A stretch of DNA of 64,000 bases, from positions 310,001 to 374,000 of the forward strand of contig NZ_PDWT01000003.1 of NCBI RefSeq assembly GCF_010093345.1, given 5' to 3'. Source of the DNA: Pseudoxanthomonas yeongjuensis (GTDB lineage Bacteria > Pseudomonadota > Gammaproteobacteria > Xanthomonadales > Xanthomonadaceae). A program made the translations under genes and the position numbers. Position 1 is the first letter of the stretch, and each line of letters starts with the position of its first letter. The notes under the pieces were generated by a model. That model searched no databases. It was not told the DNA's origin and saw nothing but the letters and a program-made list of their open reading frames with translations. Positions 1 to 9,338 of the stretch are shown one piece after another.

Positions 1-1
1 T

Positions 2-2968
2 GTGGCGCCCTTGCCGGCGGCGCTCGCGCTGGATCCGGAAAAAGCGCTTACCCAGTATGTGCACACTGTGTGGAGAATGGAGGATGGTTTGCCGCAAAGC
101 GCGGTGACCAAGATCCTCGAGACCTCGGATGGATACTTGTGGGTAGGCACACAAGGCGGCCTTGCCCGTTTCGATGGCGTGCGATTCACCGTATTCGACC
201 ACACCAACACTCCCGCACTGCATGATGATTTCGTTTCGGATCTGGCCGAGGACAGCCATGGCACGCTATGGATCGCCACTGCCAACGGTGGCGTCACGTC
301 TTTCCGCAACGATGTCTTTTCCCATCTGGACAGCGTTGGTCCGAGGGCCGGCATAAGCGTTGCGGCAACCCCCGATGGCAGCGTGTGGGTGGGCGGCCAT
401 GGCGGCCTGGTGCATGTCCGCGACGGGAGCGTGGTGCGGATATACACCGCCTCCGATGGGCTCTGGACCGATCTCATCCGGCGCCTGGCGACCGCCGCGG
501 ACGGTTCGGTCTGGATCGCGACTTCCGGTGGTCTGAACCGCATGGCGCAAGGCAGAATCTTGCCTTATCCAAGTCAGGGCGATGCGGCTGGCAAAGACGT
601 GTCCGACCTGTTCCTCGATCTCGACGACAACCTGTGGGCTCGCACGCGCGACACCCGCATCACGCGACGTTCGCGCGAAGGCATCCAGCCCTGGAACATC
701 GACGGGTTCCCCTTCGGCACCGTCAGCGACACCCTCATGGATCGCGACCGAAACCTCTGGTTCGCCAGCGCGGGCGAAGGCCTGTTGCGGGTCAAGGGAC
801 AGCAGGTCGACCGTTTCACCGCCAAGCAAGGACTCAGCAGCGATCAGGTGAACACACTTTATGAGGACCGCACCGGAAACCTGTGGGTAGGCACCATGGG
901 TGGAGGACTGGACCGTTTCCAAGATGGCGCATTCACCACATACGCCACGGAGGAAGGACTGGCCGCCGACCCAGTCCAGTCGGTTCTCCAGGATTCCAAG
1001 GGCGATGTGTGGGTAGCCACGGGCGCCGGGCTCAGCCGCATACGTGATCACAAAGTGCGTACCTTCACCATCGTCGACGGATTGCCTTCGAACGAGATGA
1101 TCTCGCTACTCGAAGACCGCGCGCAGAACCTTTGGGTGGGAACCGGAGACGGACTGGTCCGGATCAGGGACGAGCGCGTAACGGAAACCGTCGCCGGACC
1201 ACAAGGCATGCCTCATTACCAGATCACCGGAATATACGAAGACGATCATCGCCGGCTCTGGCTCTCCACCAGGGGCGGAGGGATCGTGCGTTATGCCGCC
1301 GGAAAAGTCCGCTCTTACGCCAAGGCTGATGGATTGCTGGACGACTTCGTGTTCGCTCTGATCGGAGGCCCGCGCGGCACCATCTGGGCCGGCACCCGCT
1401 ATGGCCTGGACACCATCCAAGACGATCGCATCAGCAGCGACGCCACCAAGAGCGACCTCAGCGACGTGCTCATTCTGTCGCTGTATTACGACGCCGGGAA
1501 GACCCTGTGGATAGGCACGAACGGTCATGGCCTGTTTCGACGCAAGAATGGCTTGCTCGAACGATTCACTACCCATCAGGGGCTGATTGACGATACCATC
1601 AACAACATCATGGAGGACGCCACGGGTAACCTCTGGATCGGTTCCAACAAAGGCGTTCTGCGCATCCTCCGTTCGGATCTGGAGGCGGTTTCCGCCGGCA
1701 AGAAACGGCAACTGAATCCGCTTGTGTTCGGCAAAGCGGACGGCATGAAAAGCAGCGAGACCACTGCCGGTTCGCAACCGGCCGGATGGAAGGGGCGCGA
1801 CGGCAGACTCTGGTTCCCCACGATCCGCGGCGTATCGGTGATCGATCCCACTCGCCTTTCCTTGGGCACGCTGAAACCACAGGCCCGCATAGAGCAGGTG
1901 CTCGCCGACGAAATCCCAGTCACCCTGGGCGTGGCGGTGAAGCTGCTGCCGGGAACGGGTCGACTCGAGATCCATTTCACCGCACCGAATCTTTCCGCTC
2001 CTGAGCGAACCCGGTTCCGTTACAAACTCGATGGCCTGGACGCACAATGGATCACGGGCAACATGGAACGCATGGCGCAGTACACCAATCTTTCGCCCGG
2101 CCATTACACCTTCCATGTCGGTGCGAGCGGAGCGGATGGAAGCTGGAACGAACAGGAAGACATTCTTCACTTCTACATCAGTCCCCGGTTCTATCAGACC
2201 TGGTGGTTCCGGTTGTTGAGCGGCCTGCTCGTATTCGTTCTTGCATGGCTGACCTACCGGATGCGCGTCAACTGGCTTTATGCGAAAGCGGGAATCCTGG
2301 AAGAGCGCCAGCGCATAGCAGGCGAGATCCACGACAGCCTGGCCCAGGGCTTGAGCGGCATCGTTTTCCAGACCGAGGCCGCCTTGATCAGCATGACGCG
2401 CGCGCCCCACATGACTTCGACGCATCTGACCTCGGCCCGGGACCTCGCCAAGACCAGTCTGGACGATGCGCGGTATTCGGTATGGAACCTGAGTCCGCCG
2501 AACCTGGCCTACAAAAGCCTGATGGAATCGATCTCGGCCATGGCCCATCAACTCACCGCCGGCCGCGTCGATAAACTGGATATCCGTACCTCCGGGACGC
2601 TTTGGACATTGCGTTCGGAGGCTCGACACCATGTGGTTCTGATCACTCAGGAAGCGATATCCAATGCCATCCAGCACGGTAACGCGCGAACGATCTCCAT
2701 CGACGTGACTTACGCGACCGATGCGTTGCATCTGGTCGTTTCCGACGACGGCAGCGGTTTCTCCCAAGGCTCCAATACGCCGCAGCCCGCACGGGGCTAT
2801 GGAATGAACAACATCCGCCGACGCGCTGATCGTCTGGGTGCACGGCTTGAAGTAAGCAGCGAAATCGGCCAGGGCTCCCGGGTTTCGCTACGTGTCCCCC
2901 GGCCCAATTTGATGGAGCGGTTGTGGCGCTATTTACGTGGAAACGGCACTGAAAGGATAGAGGGATGA
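2..2968 (+). CDS. Two-component sensor histidine kinase with beta-propeller sensor domain (5' end possibly outside window)
   Basis: This is a membrane sensor kinase that would detect an extracytoplasmic signal and phosphorylate the response regulator encoded next. From the first residues to about 560 there are roughly a dozen Reg_prop propeller repeats of the form LWVGTxGGL. A Y_Y_Y domain follows at about 650-725, then one membrane helix at about 730-752. A HisKA_3 dimerisation box has the phospho-acceptor His near 776 (GEIHDSLAQG). The HATPase_c domain has DDGSGF near 915 and a GYGMNNIRRR G-box near 930. The visible start is a GTG at the window edge, and the first residues look like the end of a signal peptide, so the true start probably lies upstream. 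The stop overlaps the next start in ATGA. The ligand is unknown; such kinases often sit near polysaccharide genes. Confidence 0.9.
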   Translation: MAPLPAALALDPEKALTQYVHTVWRMEDGLPQSAVTKILETSDGYLWVGTQGGLARFDGVRFTVFDHTNTPALHDDFVSDLAEDSHGTLWIATANGGVTSFRNDVFSHLDSVGPRAGISVAATPDGSVWVGGHGGLVHVRDGSVVRIYTASDGLWTDLIRRLATAADGSVWIATSGGLNRMAQGRILPYPSQGDAAGKDVSDLFLDLDDNLWARTRDTRITRRSREGIQPWNIDGFPFGTVSDTLMDRDRNLWFASAGEGLLRVKGQQVDRFTAKQGLSSDQVNTLYEDRTGNLWVGTMGGGLDRFQDGAFTTYATEEGLAADPVQSVLQDSKGDVWVATGAGLSRIRDHKVRTFTIVDGLPSNEMISLLEDRAQNLWVGTGDGLVRIRDERVTETVAGPQGMPHYQITGIYEDDHRRLWLSTRGGGIVRYAAGKVRSYAKADGLLDDFVFALIGGPRGTIWAGTRYGLDTIQDDRISSDATKSDLSDVLILSLYYDAGKTLWIGTNGHGLFRRKNGLLERFTTHQGLIDDTINNIMEDATGNLWIGSNKGVLRILRSDLEAVSAGKKRQLNPLVFGKADGMKSSETTAGSQPAGWKGRDGRLWFPTIRGVSVIDPTRLSLGTLKPQARIEQVLADEIPVTLGVAVKLLPGTGRLEIHFTAPNLSAPERTRFRYKLDGLDAQWITGNMERMAQYTNLSPGHYTFHVGASGADGSWNEQEDILHFYISPRFYQTWWFRLLSGLLVFVLAWLTYRMRVNWLYAKAGILEERQRIAGEIHDSLAQGLSGIVFQTEAALISMTRAPHMTSTHLTSARDLAKTSLDDARYSVWNLSPPNLAYKSLMESISAMAHQLTAGRVDKLDIRTSGTLWTLRSEARHHVVLITQEAISNAIQHGNARTISIDVTYATDALHLVVSDDGSGFSQGSNTPQPARGYGMNNIRRRADRLGARLEVSSEIGQGSRVSLRVPRPNLMERLWRYLRGNGTERIEG

Positions 2969-3603
2969 GCGAGCAGCAAAAAATCCGGGTCCTGATAGTG
3001 GACGACCATCCTGTCGTACGCGCGGGTATCGGCGCCATCGTCGGCTACCAAGAAGACTTCGAACTGGTCGGAGCGGCGGCTAACGCGGCCGAGGCGATCG
3101 GACTGTTCGAATCGCGTGTACCGGATGTGACGCTGGTGGATCTGTCGCTGCCGGACCTGGGAGGCATCGAACTCATCTCGCTGCTTCGCGCCAAATCGCC
3201 GCGCGCGCGATTCCTGGTGCTGACCGCCAACGCGGGCGGCAGCGAGATAGAGAAAGCGCTGCAGGCCGGCGCTCAGGCCTACCTGTTCAAGAACGCGCCT
3301 TCCGAAGAACTGATGGGCGCCATTCGCACAGTCCACCATGGCGGAAGGTACCTATCGCCCGCTGTAGGCCTAAAGGCCGAGGAAGCAGCGACGCAGCCCG
3401 AGCTTACGGCCCGGGAACTGGAAGTGCTGCACTGGATCGTGCGTGGTCACAGCAACCAGCAGATCGGTCTGGAGATCGGCGTGTCCGAAGACACCGTCAA
3501 GTTCCACGTCAAGAACATTCTCGGCAAACTGGGGGTAGGTTCGAGAAGCAAGGCAGTCGCGCTTAGTCTCAAGTCCGGCCTGATGCAGTCGAACGACATC
3601 TAG
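2965..3603 (+). CDS. NarL/FixJ-type response regulator
   Basis: This is a DNA-binding response regulator and the partner of the preceding kinase, with which it overlaps by four bases. The receiver domain covers about residues 1-125, with acidic residues at 13-14 and the phospho-acceptor Asp near residue 59 (TLVDLSLPD). The conserved Lys lies in YLFKNAP near 112. A LuxR-type helix-turn-helix fills about residues 145-205 (LTARELEVL, then SEDTVKFHVKNIL). The length of 212 residues is normal for the family. Target genes cannot be read from the sequence. The pair may regulate genes upstream of the window. Confidence 0.93.
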   Translation: MSEQQKIRVLIVDDHPVVRAGIGAIVGYQEDFELVGAAANAAEAIGLFESRVPDVTLVDLSLPDLGGIELISLLRAKSPRARFLVLTANAGGSEIEKALQAGAQAYLFKNAPSEELMGAIRTVHHGGRYLSPAVGLKAEEAATQPELTARELEVLHWIVRGHSNQQIGLEIGVSEDTVKFHVKNILGKLGVGSRSKAVALSLKSGLMQSNDI

Positions 3604-3740
3604 AACATCCAATCGCTTTGCAATCGCCGCTGACGGCCACAAGTGAGCGCCGAAAAAGACTCTCTTGGAGAGAATCCTCGTTCCAATCATCGAATCCATT
3701 CGACCGCATTGCTGCGCTAGAGTCTCATGCTAATGCCCAG

Positions 3741-3769
3741 GAAGAACGGTGTCAGAGTTCCTTTCTGAC
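3741..3769 (+). repeat. Sequence resembling a RAYT-element end
   Basis: The stretch GAACGGTGTCAGAGTTCC resembles the GGGGxCAGAGT and ACGGGGTCAGG sequences that border the two RAYT genes of this window. No transposase lies next to it. It could be a relic end or a chance match. Confidence 0.3.
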
Positions 3770-3825
3770 CACGCAAAGAATCACCAAGCTATCATCAGCA
3801 GAATGGCACTTCGACTACGACATAA

Positions 3826-4226
3826 GTGTCTTTGAAACCGTTTCTCCAGTTAAGTCGCAACGACTGGAAAATCGAAGACCCGAAGCGCTACAACGAACCG
3901 TTGCACGATTTCCCGCAATGGTTGATGCGTTATGTCGCGCTGGCGCGCGAATGCGGTGCCACCCCCCGATCCTGGCCAGGCCGGTGGCGCCGCGCGAGTT
4001 CGACAAGATCCAGTTTCTGGACACGCACGGCTTGTACTTGTATGCACAGGCGGTGCGCGGACTGGCCGCTCCCACCACGCTGGCCATCCACACTGTACAG
4101 GCGCATCCCTCGTCGGTGATTGACGAGCGCGAACTGGCGGTGCTCCAGCCGGGCAGCACCCATTCGATCCGCCAGGCCGGCGACGAAGACCTGCAGCTGC
4201 TGATCATGTACAAGCGCGATCCTTAG
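3826..4226 (+). pseudogene. Small unrecognised protein gene with a frameshift in a C run
   Basis: Two reading frames join into one plausible protein of about 134 residues if a single base is added in the six-C run at 3962-3967. The first frame starts at a GTG at 3826 and reads through NDWKIEDPKRYNEP and FPQWLMRYVALARECGATP. The second frame continues PILARPVAPREFDKIQFLDTHG and ends in DLQLLIMYKRDP. Both halves have normal protein composition while the out-of-frame continuations are arginine-rich. I do not recognise the family. A sequencing or assembly error in the homopolymer is as likely as a real mutation. Confidence 0.45.
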
Positions 4227-4360
4227 GGAGCGGCGTGAGCCGCGAATAGAGCCTGACAGCGCCTGATGCATCGAGGCTCGCAGGATCGCCTTCGCGGCTT
4301 GCGCCGCTCCTACAGAGGCGTGGCATCGCGTCTCGCGGGAGCGGCGGGAGCCGCGAACGG
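4227..4360. repeat. Cluster of three REP-like stem-loops
   Basis: Three copies of a GGAGCGGCGxxAGCCGCGAA stem-loop lie within about 130 bases (near 4228, 4292 in opposite orientation ending GCTCCTAC, and 4338). This is the REP/BIME arrangement seen in Xanthomonadaceae intergenic regions. A short direct repeat GATGCATCGAGG occurs at about 4265 and 4378. The cluster lies downstream of both the frameshifted gene and the Lrp gene, so it could stabilise or end both transcripts. Confidence 0.75.
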
Positions 4361-4511
4361 AATCCCGACGACCCCGGATGCATCGAGGTTTCCGCAGAGC
4401 AGCCTCCGATCGGGGCGCCGGCAACCCATCGACAAATGCGGTCGGCCGGATCCATGCCGCGAGTCGAAGCTGGCGAGCGTCTCCGGAGCGACGGCAATGA
4501 TTCGCGTGCAG

Positions 4512-5000
4512 TCAACCGCGCTGCGGCCGCGACGTCAGCGGATAACCGGAGAATGGTTTCACTTCATCCATCAGGAAGTGCGAGACGATCTTCTCCACCC
4601 CGTACTCGCCGCCCAGCAACAGGCGCGCGATGTCCTTCCATTCGTGCACGTCGTGCACGATCACCCGCAACAGGTAATCGTAGGAGCCGCTGATGCGGCT
4701 GGCCTCGACCACTTCGGGCATGGCCAGGATGCGGTGGTCGAACTCGGTGAACTCGTCCAGCGCATGCTGCTTGAAGGTCACCTGCGCCAACACGATGGTG
4801 GCCGAGCGGATGCGGTCCACGGCCACGTGCGCGCGGTAGCTGCGAATCAGCCCACGCGCTTCCAGTGCGCGCACCCGCGCCAGGCAGGCACTGGGCGACA
4901 GCGCCACCAGGTCGGCCAGCGCCTGGTTGGTGATGCGCGCGTCCTGCTGCAGGACATCGAGGATCTTCAGATCCAGGCGGTCGGGACTCTTCTGGGACAT
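4512..5000 (-). CDS. Lrp/AsnC family transcriptional regulator
   Basis: This is a feast/famine-type regulator of 162 residues. An N-terminal AsnC helix-turn-helix spans about residues 8-60 (LDLKILDVLQQDARITNQ, then SPSACLARVRALE). A C-terminal RAM ligand-binding domain follows (AxVxRI... FTEFDHRILAMPEVVEASRISGSYDYLLRV). I chose the ATG at 5000 because it places MSQKSPDRLDLKI directly before the HTH; a longer frame to 5075 adds unsupported residues. It is divergent from the truncated TonB receptor across an AT-rich region. The family usually responds to an amino acid and regulates itself or an adjacent operon. The effector is unknown. Confidence 0.9.
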   Translation of the reverse strand: MSQKSPDRLDLKILDVLQQDARITNQALADLVALSPSACLARVRALEARGLIRSYRAHVAVDRIRSATIVLAQVTFKQHALDEFTEFDHRILAMPEVVEASRISGSYDYLLRVIVHDVHEWKDIARLLLGGEYGVEKIVSHFLMDEVKPFSGYPLTSRPQRG

Positions 5001-5331
5001 GTTCGGACTCGCAGGGGTCAGGACTCGTTGAAGAGACCACGGATCGGGCCGCAGGTTGTAGGAAATACGAAGCACTATCCAGAAGATTCTGCAGTTATTG
5101 ATGTCTGGATCCGTCGGCCATGCGGAATATAGACAAGTAACTTCTTTATTTTCAGCATCTTATCAAAATATCCAGCTCCGTTGTTTCTGCTGGACGCAGC
5201 GCCTGCGGTCACCTATTACTGCTAGCCAGCAGGCTCCCTGATGCCGCCCGCGACGGTAGGTCACCGGCGCGCCGTCCGGGAGCAGTCCTGCTTCGCAGCC
5301 TTACGCCACGACGCCATCGAGGGGATCGACC
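5001..5331. promoter_or_regulatory. AT-rich divergent intergenic region between lrp-like gene and TonB receptor
   Basis: This gap separates the divergent Lrp-type regulator and the receptor. The part at about 5120-5190 is clearly richer in A and T than the surroundings, as expected for promoters and Lrp-type binding. A purine-rich ribosome binding site (GAGGGG) lies about 10 bases before the receptor ATG. I saw no clear palindrome or coding sequence. Confidence 0.4.
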
Positions 5332-6096
5332 ATGAAAGCGCAAGCCCGCCACACCCTTTTCCACGCCATCCGCCTGGCTTGTCTGTGCAGCCTCATCGGC
5401 GGCGCCCCGGCCTGGGCGCAGGAAGCCGCTCCCGCAGAAACCACGGCACCCGACGCGACCACCCTGGACCGGATTACCGTCACCGCCGGCAAGCGCGAGC
5501 AGTCGGTGCGCGAAGTCGCCGGCTCGGTCTCGGCCGTCACCGGCCAGCAATTGCAGGACATCGGCGCGCAAAGCCTGGCCGACTACATCCAGAGCACCCC
5601 GGGCGTGGTCTTCAACCAGTACCAGCCGGGCGTTTCCCATGTCGTCGTGCGCGGCATCGCCAGCAACTCCGGCAACGTGCAGGGCCAGACCACCACCGGC
5701 TATTTCCTCAACGAAGTACCGCTGACCGAGCCGGGCTGGACCATCGTGGTGCCCGACATCGACACCTTCGACCTCAACCGGGTGGAAGTGCTGCGTGGCC
5801 CGCAGGGCACGCTGTTCGGTTCGGCATCGATGGGCGGTGCGATCAACTACGTGGCCAATACCGCCGATGCGTCGGGCTTCGACGCGGCGGTGGAAGCCAC
5901 GGTCAGCCAGACCCGCAACGCCGACACCGGCTTCGGCGCCAAGGCGATGGTCAATATCCCGATCAAGCAGGATGTGTTCGCGATCCGCGCCGTGGCCCAG
6001 TATCGCGACGATCCGGGCTACCTGGACAATGTCGGCCTCGGTCGCGATGGCTCCAACAACAAAAGGGGCCAGAGTAAATATACGTTTGAATCCTAA
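5332..6096 (+). pseudogene. TonB-dependent receptor truncated after the plug domain by RAYT element
   Basis: The N-terminus is a normal outer-membrane receptor: signal peptide ending near APAWAQ, a TonB box (TLDRITVTAGK), and a plug domain with EVLRGPQGTLFGSASMGGAINY at about residues 155-180. Homology stops near residue 243. The last ten or so codons come from the inverted end of the adjacent RAYT element, and the frame stops at 6096. A functional receptor would need about 700-900 residues and a 22-strand barrel, so this copy cannot transport. The missing barrel is not found beyond the element before the next gene. The substrate is unknown. The divergent Lrp-type regulator may once have controlled it. 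Confidence 0.85.
6057..6093 (+). repeat. Left inverted end of RAYT element 1
   Basis: The sequence CAACAAAAGGGGCCAGAGT and its continuation to TTTGAAT is repeated in inverted orientation at 6899-6935 with only a few differences. It marks the point where the receptor reading frame loses homology. Confidence 0.8.
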
Positions 6097-6800
6097 GCGT
6101 CAGCGGGCTCCCCTGGCTTCCGCGGCCTTCCTCGCGATCGTACCGTTACCGGACGATTGAGGGTCTTTTCCGCCATGGCCTGGAACCTGGGGTTGCCCAG
6201 GGCGCGCTCCTGTTGGAGATGCGCGCGGATAGCGTGGAGTTCGTCATCGTTGATGCCCTGCCGCAGCCATTCCCGATAGCTTTCCGCCCGCTGCGCGGGA
6301 TGCGTTCCGGACCACGCCAGGTAGACCTCGTGCGGGGTGATGATCGGATCGGCGAGGGTCATCAGGCTGGCATGCACGCTGGACCAGCGATAGTGCTCCG
6401 GAGCAGCGACCATGGCGGCACGCACCGGGTTGAGCTCGATGTAGCGATGGACCGTGAGCAGGTAGTGTTCCGAGTCCACCAGACAGGATTTGAAGCGCCC
6501 CTCCCAAAGCGTGCCGGTACGCCCATGCTTGCGGTTGAATGCCGGGACGTAACGCTGCCCCAATCTTCGCATGGCTGCGGACACGCGACCGGGTGCCGGT
6601 GGGGTGAGCAACAGATGGACATGGTTGGTCATCAGCACGTAGGCGTGCAGTGCGACGCCCTGTTCCGCCAGGGCGTCGCCGAGACAATGGCGGTAGTGGG
6701 TGAAATCCTCGGCATCCAGGAACGTGGCGGCGCGATTGACGCCCCGATGCGTGATGTGAAGCGGCACCCCAGGTAACTCGAGGCGTGGACGGCGCGGCAT
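6093..6800 (-). CDS. REP-associated tyrosine transposase (RAYT), full-length copy
   Basis: This is a Y1 HUH-type transposase of the IS200-related RAYT family, 235 residues. The HUH motif is NHVHLLL at residues 59-65 (His60, His62). The catalytic Tyr is near residue 120 in RYIELNPVRA, followed by EHYRWSS. I chose the ATG at 6800 because MPRRPRLELPGVPLHIT is the usual family start; an upstream extension to 6839 is possible. The C-terminus is basic (RGRPRKPG). The gene is bounded by inverted repeats and lies antisense to the receptor it truncates. These enzymes process GTAG-footed REP sequences, which are present in this window. Confidence 0.92.
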   Translation of the reverse strand: MPRRPRLELPGVPLHITHRGVNRAATFLDAEDFTHYRHCLGDALAEQGVALHAYVLMTNHVHLLLTPPAPGRVSAAMRRLGQRYVPAFNRKHGRTGTLWEGRFKSCLVDSEHYLLTVHRYIELNPVRAAMVAAPEHYRWSSVHASLMTLADPIITPHEVYLAWSGTHPAQRAESYREWLRQGINDDELHAIRAHLQQERALGNPRFQAMAEKTLNRPVTVRSRGRPRKPGEPADA

Positions 6801-6898
6801 GGCGGGAACCCTCTGCAGCGGAAAGACTGCAGCCAGCATCCCTGTCGCGCCGGGCCGGGACTATCGGACTTTCCCGCGTGGAAGCATGGTGAAATCCC

Positions 6899-6935
6899 GA
6901 ATTCAAACGGATATTTACTCTGGCCCCTTTGTTGA
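6899..6935 (-). repeat. Right inverted end of RAYT element 1
   Basis: Read on the minus strand this gives CAACAAAGGGGCCAGAGT followed by AAATATCCGTTTGAAT, matching the left end at 6057-6093 except for about four positions. The two ends enclose roughly 880 bases. Confidence 0.8.
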
Positions 6936-7007
6936 TGGCCCCTCTGTTGGACGACGTGGCACTATTGCGCGACGAGACTGGCTCATCCGAACGACGGAAC
7001 CCCCACC

Positions 7008-9338
7008 ATGACTGATCGCAAAGTTCCAGGCGTAGACGACTACGATGGCGCGGCGGGCGGATGGGGCGCGATGGGCGCGGTCGCCAGGGCGCTCAAGGGC
7101 CAGATGGCGATCGGCCGCGAGACCGCGGCGCTGCGCAGGGTCAACCAGCCCACCGGTTTCGATTGCCCGGGCTGCGCCTGGCCCGATCCGAAACACACTT
7201 CTTCCTTCGAATTCTGCGAGAACGGCGCCAAGGCCGTTTCATGGGAAGCCACCGGCAAGCGCGCGACACCGGAATTCTTCGCCGCGCATTCCCTTTCCGC
7301 GTTGTGGGAATGGAGCGACCACGCGCTGGAGGACGAAGGGCGGCTGACCCATCCGATGGCCTACGACCCGGCCACCGACACCTACCAGCCGATCGCCTGG
7401 GAAGCAGCCTTCGCCCGCATCGGCGCGGCGCTGCGCGAACTGCCGGATCCGGACATGGCCGAGTTCTACACTTCCGGCCGCACGTCCAACGAAGCGGCGT
7501 TCCTGTACCAGTTGATGGTGCGCGAATTCGGCACCAACAATTTCCCCGACTGCTCCAACATGTGCCACGAAGCGACCAGCGTCGGCCTGCCCGAATCGAT
7601 CGGCGTGGGCAAGGGCACGGTGACGCTGGAGGACTTCGACCACTGCGACGCGCTCTTCAGCTTCGGCCACAACCCCGGCACCAACCATCCGCGCATGCTC
7701 ACGACCCTGCGCGGGATAGCGAAGCGCGGCGCGCCGATCATCGCCGTCAATCCGTTGCGCGAGCGCGGCCTGGAGCGCTTCACCTCCCCGCAGCATCCGG
7801 CGGAGATGCTGACCAACAGCTCCACCCCCCTCGCCCAGACCTATTACCAGGTGAAGATCGGCGGCGACGTGGCCCTGCTCAAGGGCATGATGAAGTGGCT
7901 GTTCGAAGCCGATGCGGTCGACCTGGCGGCAGGTGGACCGGGCCTGCTCGATCGCGCGTTCATCGCCGAACACACCCATGGCATCGAAGACTTGCGCGCC
8001 GATATCGAAGGCACGCGCTGGGACGATATAGAACGCATCTCCGGACTGTCGCGCGCGGACATCGCAGATGCAGCTTCGGTCTATGCCCACGCCGAGCGCG
8101 TGATCCTCTGCTACGGCATGGGCATGACCCAGCACCGCTTCGGCACGCACAACGTGCAGCAGATGGCCAACCTGATGCTATTGCGCGGCAACATCGGCCG
8201 GCAAGGCGCGGGCATCGCGCCGATCCGCGGGCACTCCAACGTACAGGGCGACCGCACCGTCGGCATCACCGAGAAACCGACCGTGGAGCTGCAGGAGGCG
8301 ATCAAGCGCACCTACGGCTTCGAATTCCCGCTCAGCCACGGCCACGATGCGGTCGAAGCGATACGCGCGATACGCGATGGCCGCTCGAAAGCGCTGGTCT
8401 GCCTGGGCGGCAACCTGGCGGTGGCGATCTCCGACCCGCAGGTCACTTTCCCGGCGATGCGCAAGCTGGACCTGGTCGTGCACATCGCGACCAAGCTCAA
8501 CCGCTCGCACCTGATCGCCGCCAGGCAGGCGTTCCTGCTGCCCTGCCTGGGACGCACCGAGCTGGACCGGCAAGCCAGCGGATTGCAGTCGGTGACCGTG
8601 GAGGATTCCATGTCCATGGTCCACGCCTCCGAGGGCGGATTGAAGCCGGCGTCGGAACACCTGCTGTCCGAACCGGCGATCGTCGCGGGCATCGCCCAGG
8701 CCACCCTGCCCCACAGCAAGGTCCCGTGGCAGGCCCTGGTCGACGACTACGACCTGATCCGCGATGGCATCGAATCGGTGTTCCCTATCTTCGAGGATTT
8801 CAATCGCAGGGTGCGCGAGCCGGGCGGCTTCCGCCTGCCGGTGGGCGCCTCGGTACGCGACTGGGGCGGACCGGGCAGGAAGGCGAATTTCCTGGTCGCG
8901 CCGGGACTCGACGAGGACGCGGCAGGAGACCAACCCAACGGCCAGCCCGGTCTGCTGACGATGACGACGCTGCGCGCGCACGACCAGTACAACACCACCA
9001 TCTACGGATTGAACGATCGCTATCGTGGGATTTCCGGGCGTCGCGACGTGGTGTTCATGAACCGGCAGGACCTGGAGGCGCGCGGACTCGCGCATGGCGA
9101 CCGCATCGATATCGAATCGCGCGTGGCGACGGCGCAAGACGGCATCGCCACGCGTACCGTTCGCGGCTTCACCGCCGTGGCCTACGACATCCCGCGCGGA
9201 TCGGCCGCCATGTACTACCCGGAAGGCAATTGCCTGGTGCCGCTGGACAGCCACGATCCGAAATCCGGCACTCCGGCGTACAAGTCGATTCCGGTGCTGA
9301 TCAGCGCTTCCAGCGAAAGCGGAAACCGTGCCGTCTGA
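7008..9338 (+). CDS. FdhF/YdeP family molybdopterin oxidoreductase
   Basis: This 776-residue protein belongs to the formate-dehydrogenase-like FdhF/YdeP branch of the bis-MGD molybdoenzymes. Near residue 55 it has CPGCAWPDP instead of the longer four-Cys iron-sulfur motif of classical Fdh. The molybdopterin oxidoreductase core includes FYTSGRTSNEAAFLYQL, NMCHEATSVGL, FSFGHNPGTNHPR and RGHSNVQGDRTVGI. The C-terminal dinucleotide-binding domain has RAHDQYNTTIYG. No Tat signal is visible, so it is probably cytoplasmic. It overlaps fdhD by 11 bases, and moeA and mobA follow on the other strand. E. coli YdeP is linked to acid resistance, but the reaction is not established, so I do not call it a formate dehydrogenase. 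Confidence 0.9.
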   Translation: MTDRKVPGVDDYDGAAGGWGAMGAVARALKGQMAIGRETAALRRVNQPTGFDCPGCAWPDPKHTSSFEFCENGAKAVSWEATGKRATPEFFAAHSLSALWEWSDHALEDEGRLTHPMAYDPATDTYQPIAWEAAFARIGAALRELPDPDMAEFYTSGRTSNEAAFLYQLMVREFGTNNFPDCSNMCHEATSVGLPESIGVGKGTVTLEDFDHCDALFSFGHNPGTNHPRMLTTLRGIAKRGAPIIAVNPLRERGLERFTSPQHPAEMLTNSSTPLAQTYYQVKIGGDVALLKGMMKWLFEADAVDLAAGGPGLLDRAFIAEHTHGIEDLRADIEGTRWDDIERISGLSRADIADAASVYAHAERVILCYGMGMTQHRFGTHNVQQMANLMLLRGNIGRQGAGIAPIRGHSNVQGDRTVGITEKPTVELQEAIKRTYGFEFPLSHGHDAVEAIRAIRDGRSKALVCLGGNLAVAISDPQVTFPAMRKLDLVVHIATKLNRSHLIAARQAFLLPCLGRTELDRQASGLQSVTVEDSMSMVHASEGGLKPASEHLLSEPAIVAGIAQATLPHSKVPWQALVDDYDLIRDGIESVFPIFEDFNRRVREPGGFRLPVGASVRDWGGPGRKANFLVAPGLDEDAAGDQPNGQPGLLTMTTLRAHDQYNTTIYGLNDRYRGISGRRDVVFMNRQDLEARGLAHGDRIDIESRVATAQDGIATRTVRGFTAVAYDIPRGSAAMYYPEGNCLVPLDSHDPKSGTPAYKSIPVLISASSESGNRAV

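Noticed and set aside
7008-9338. Calling the molybdoenzyme a formate dehydrogenase
   Set aside because: The four-Cys cluster motif and partner subunits of Fdh are absent; it fits the YdeP-like branch of unknown reaction.
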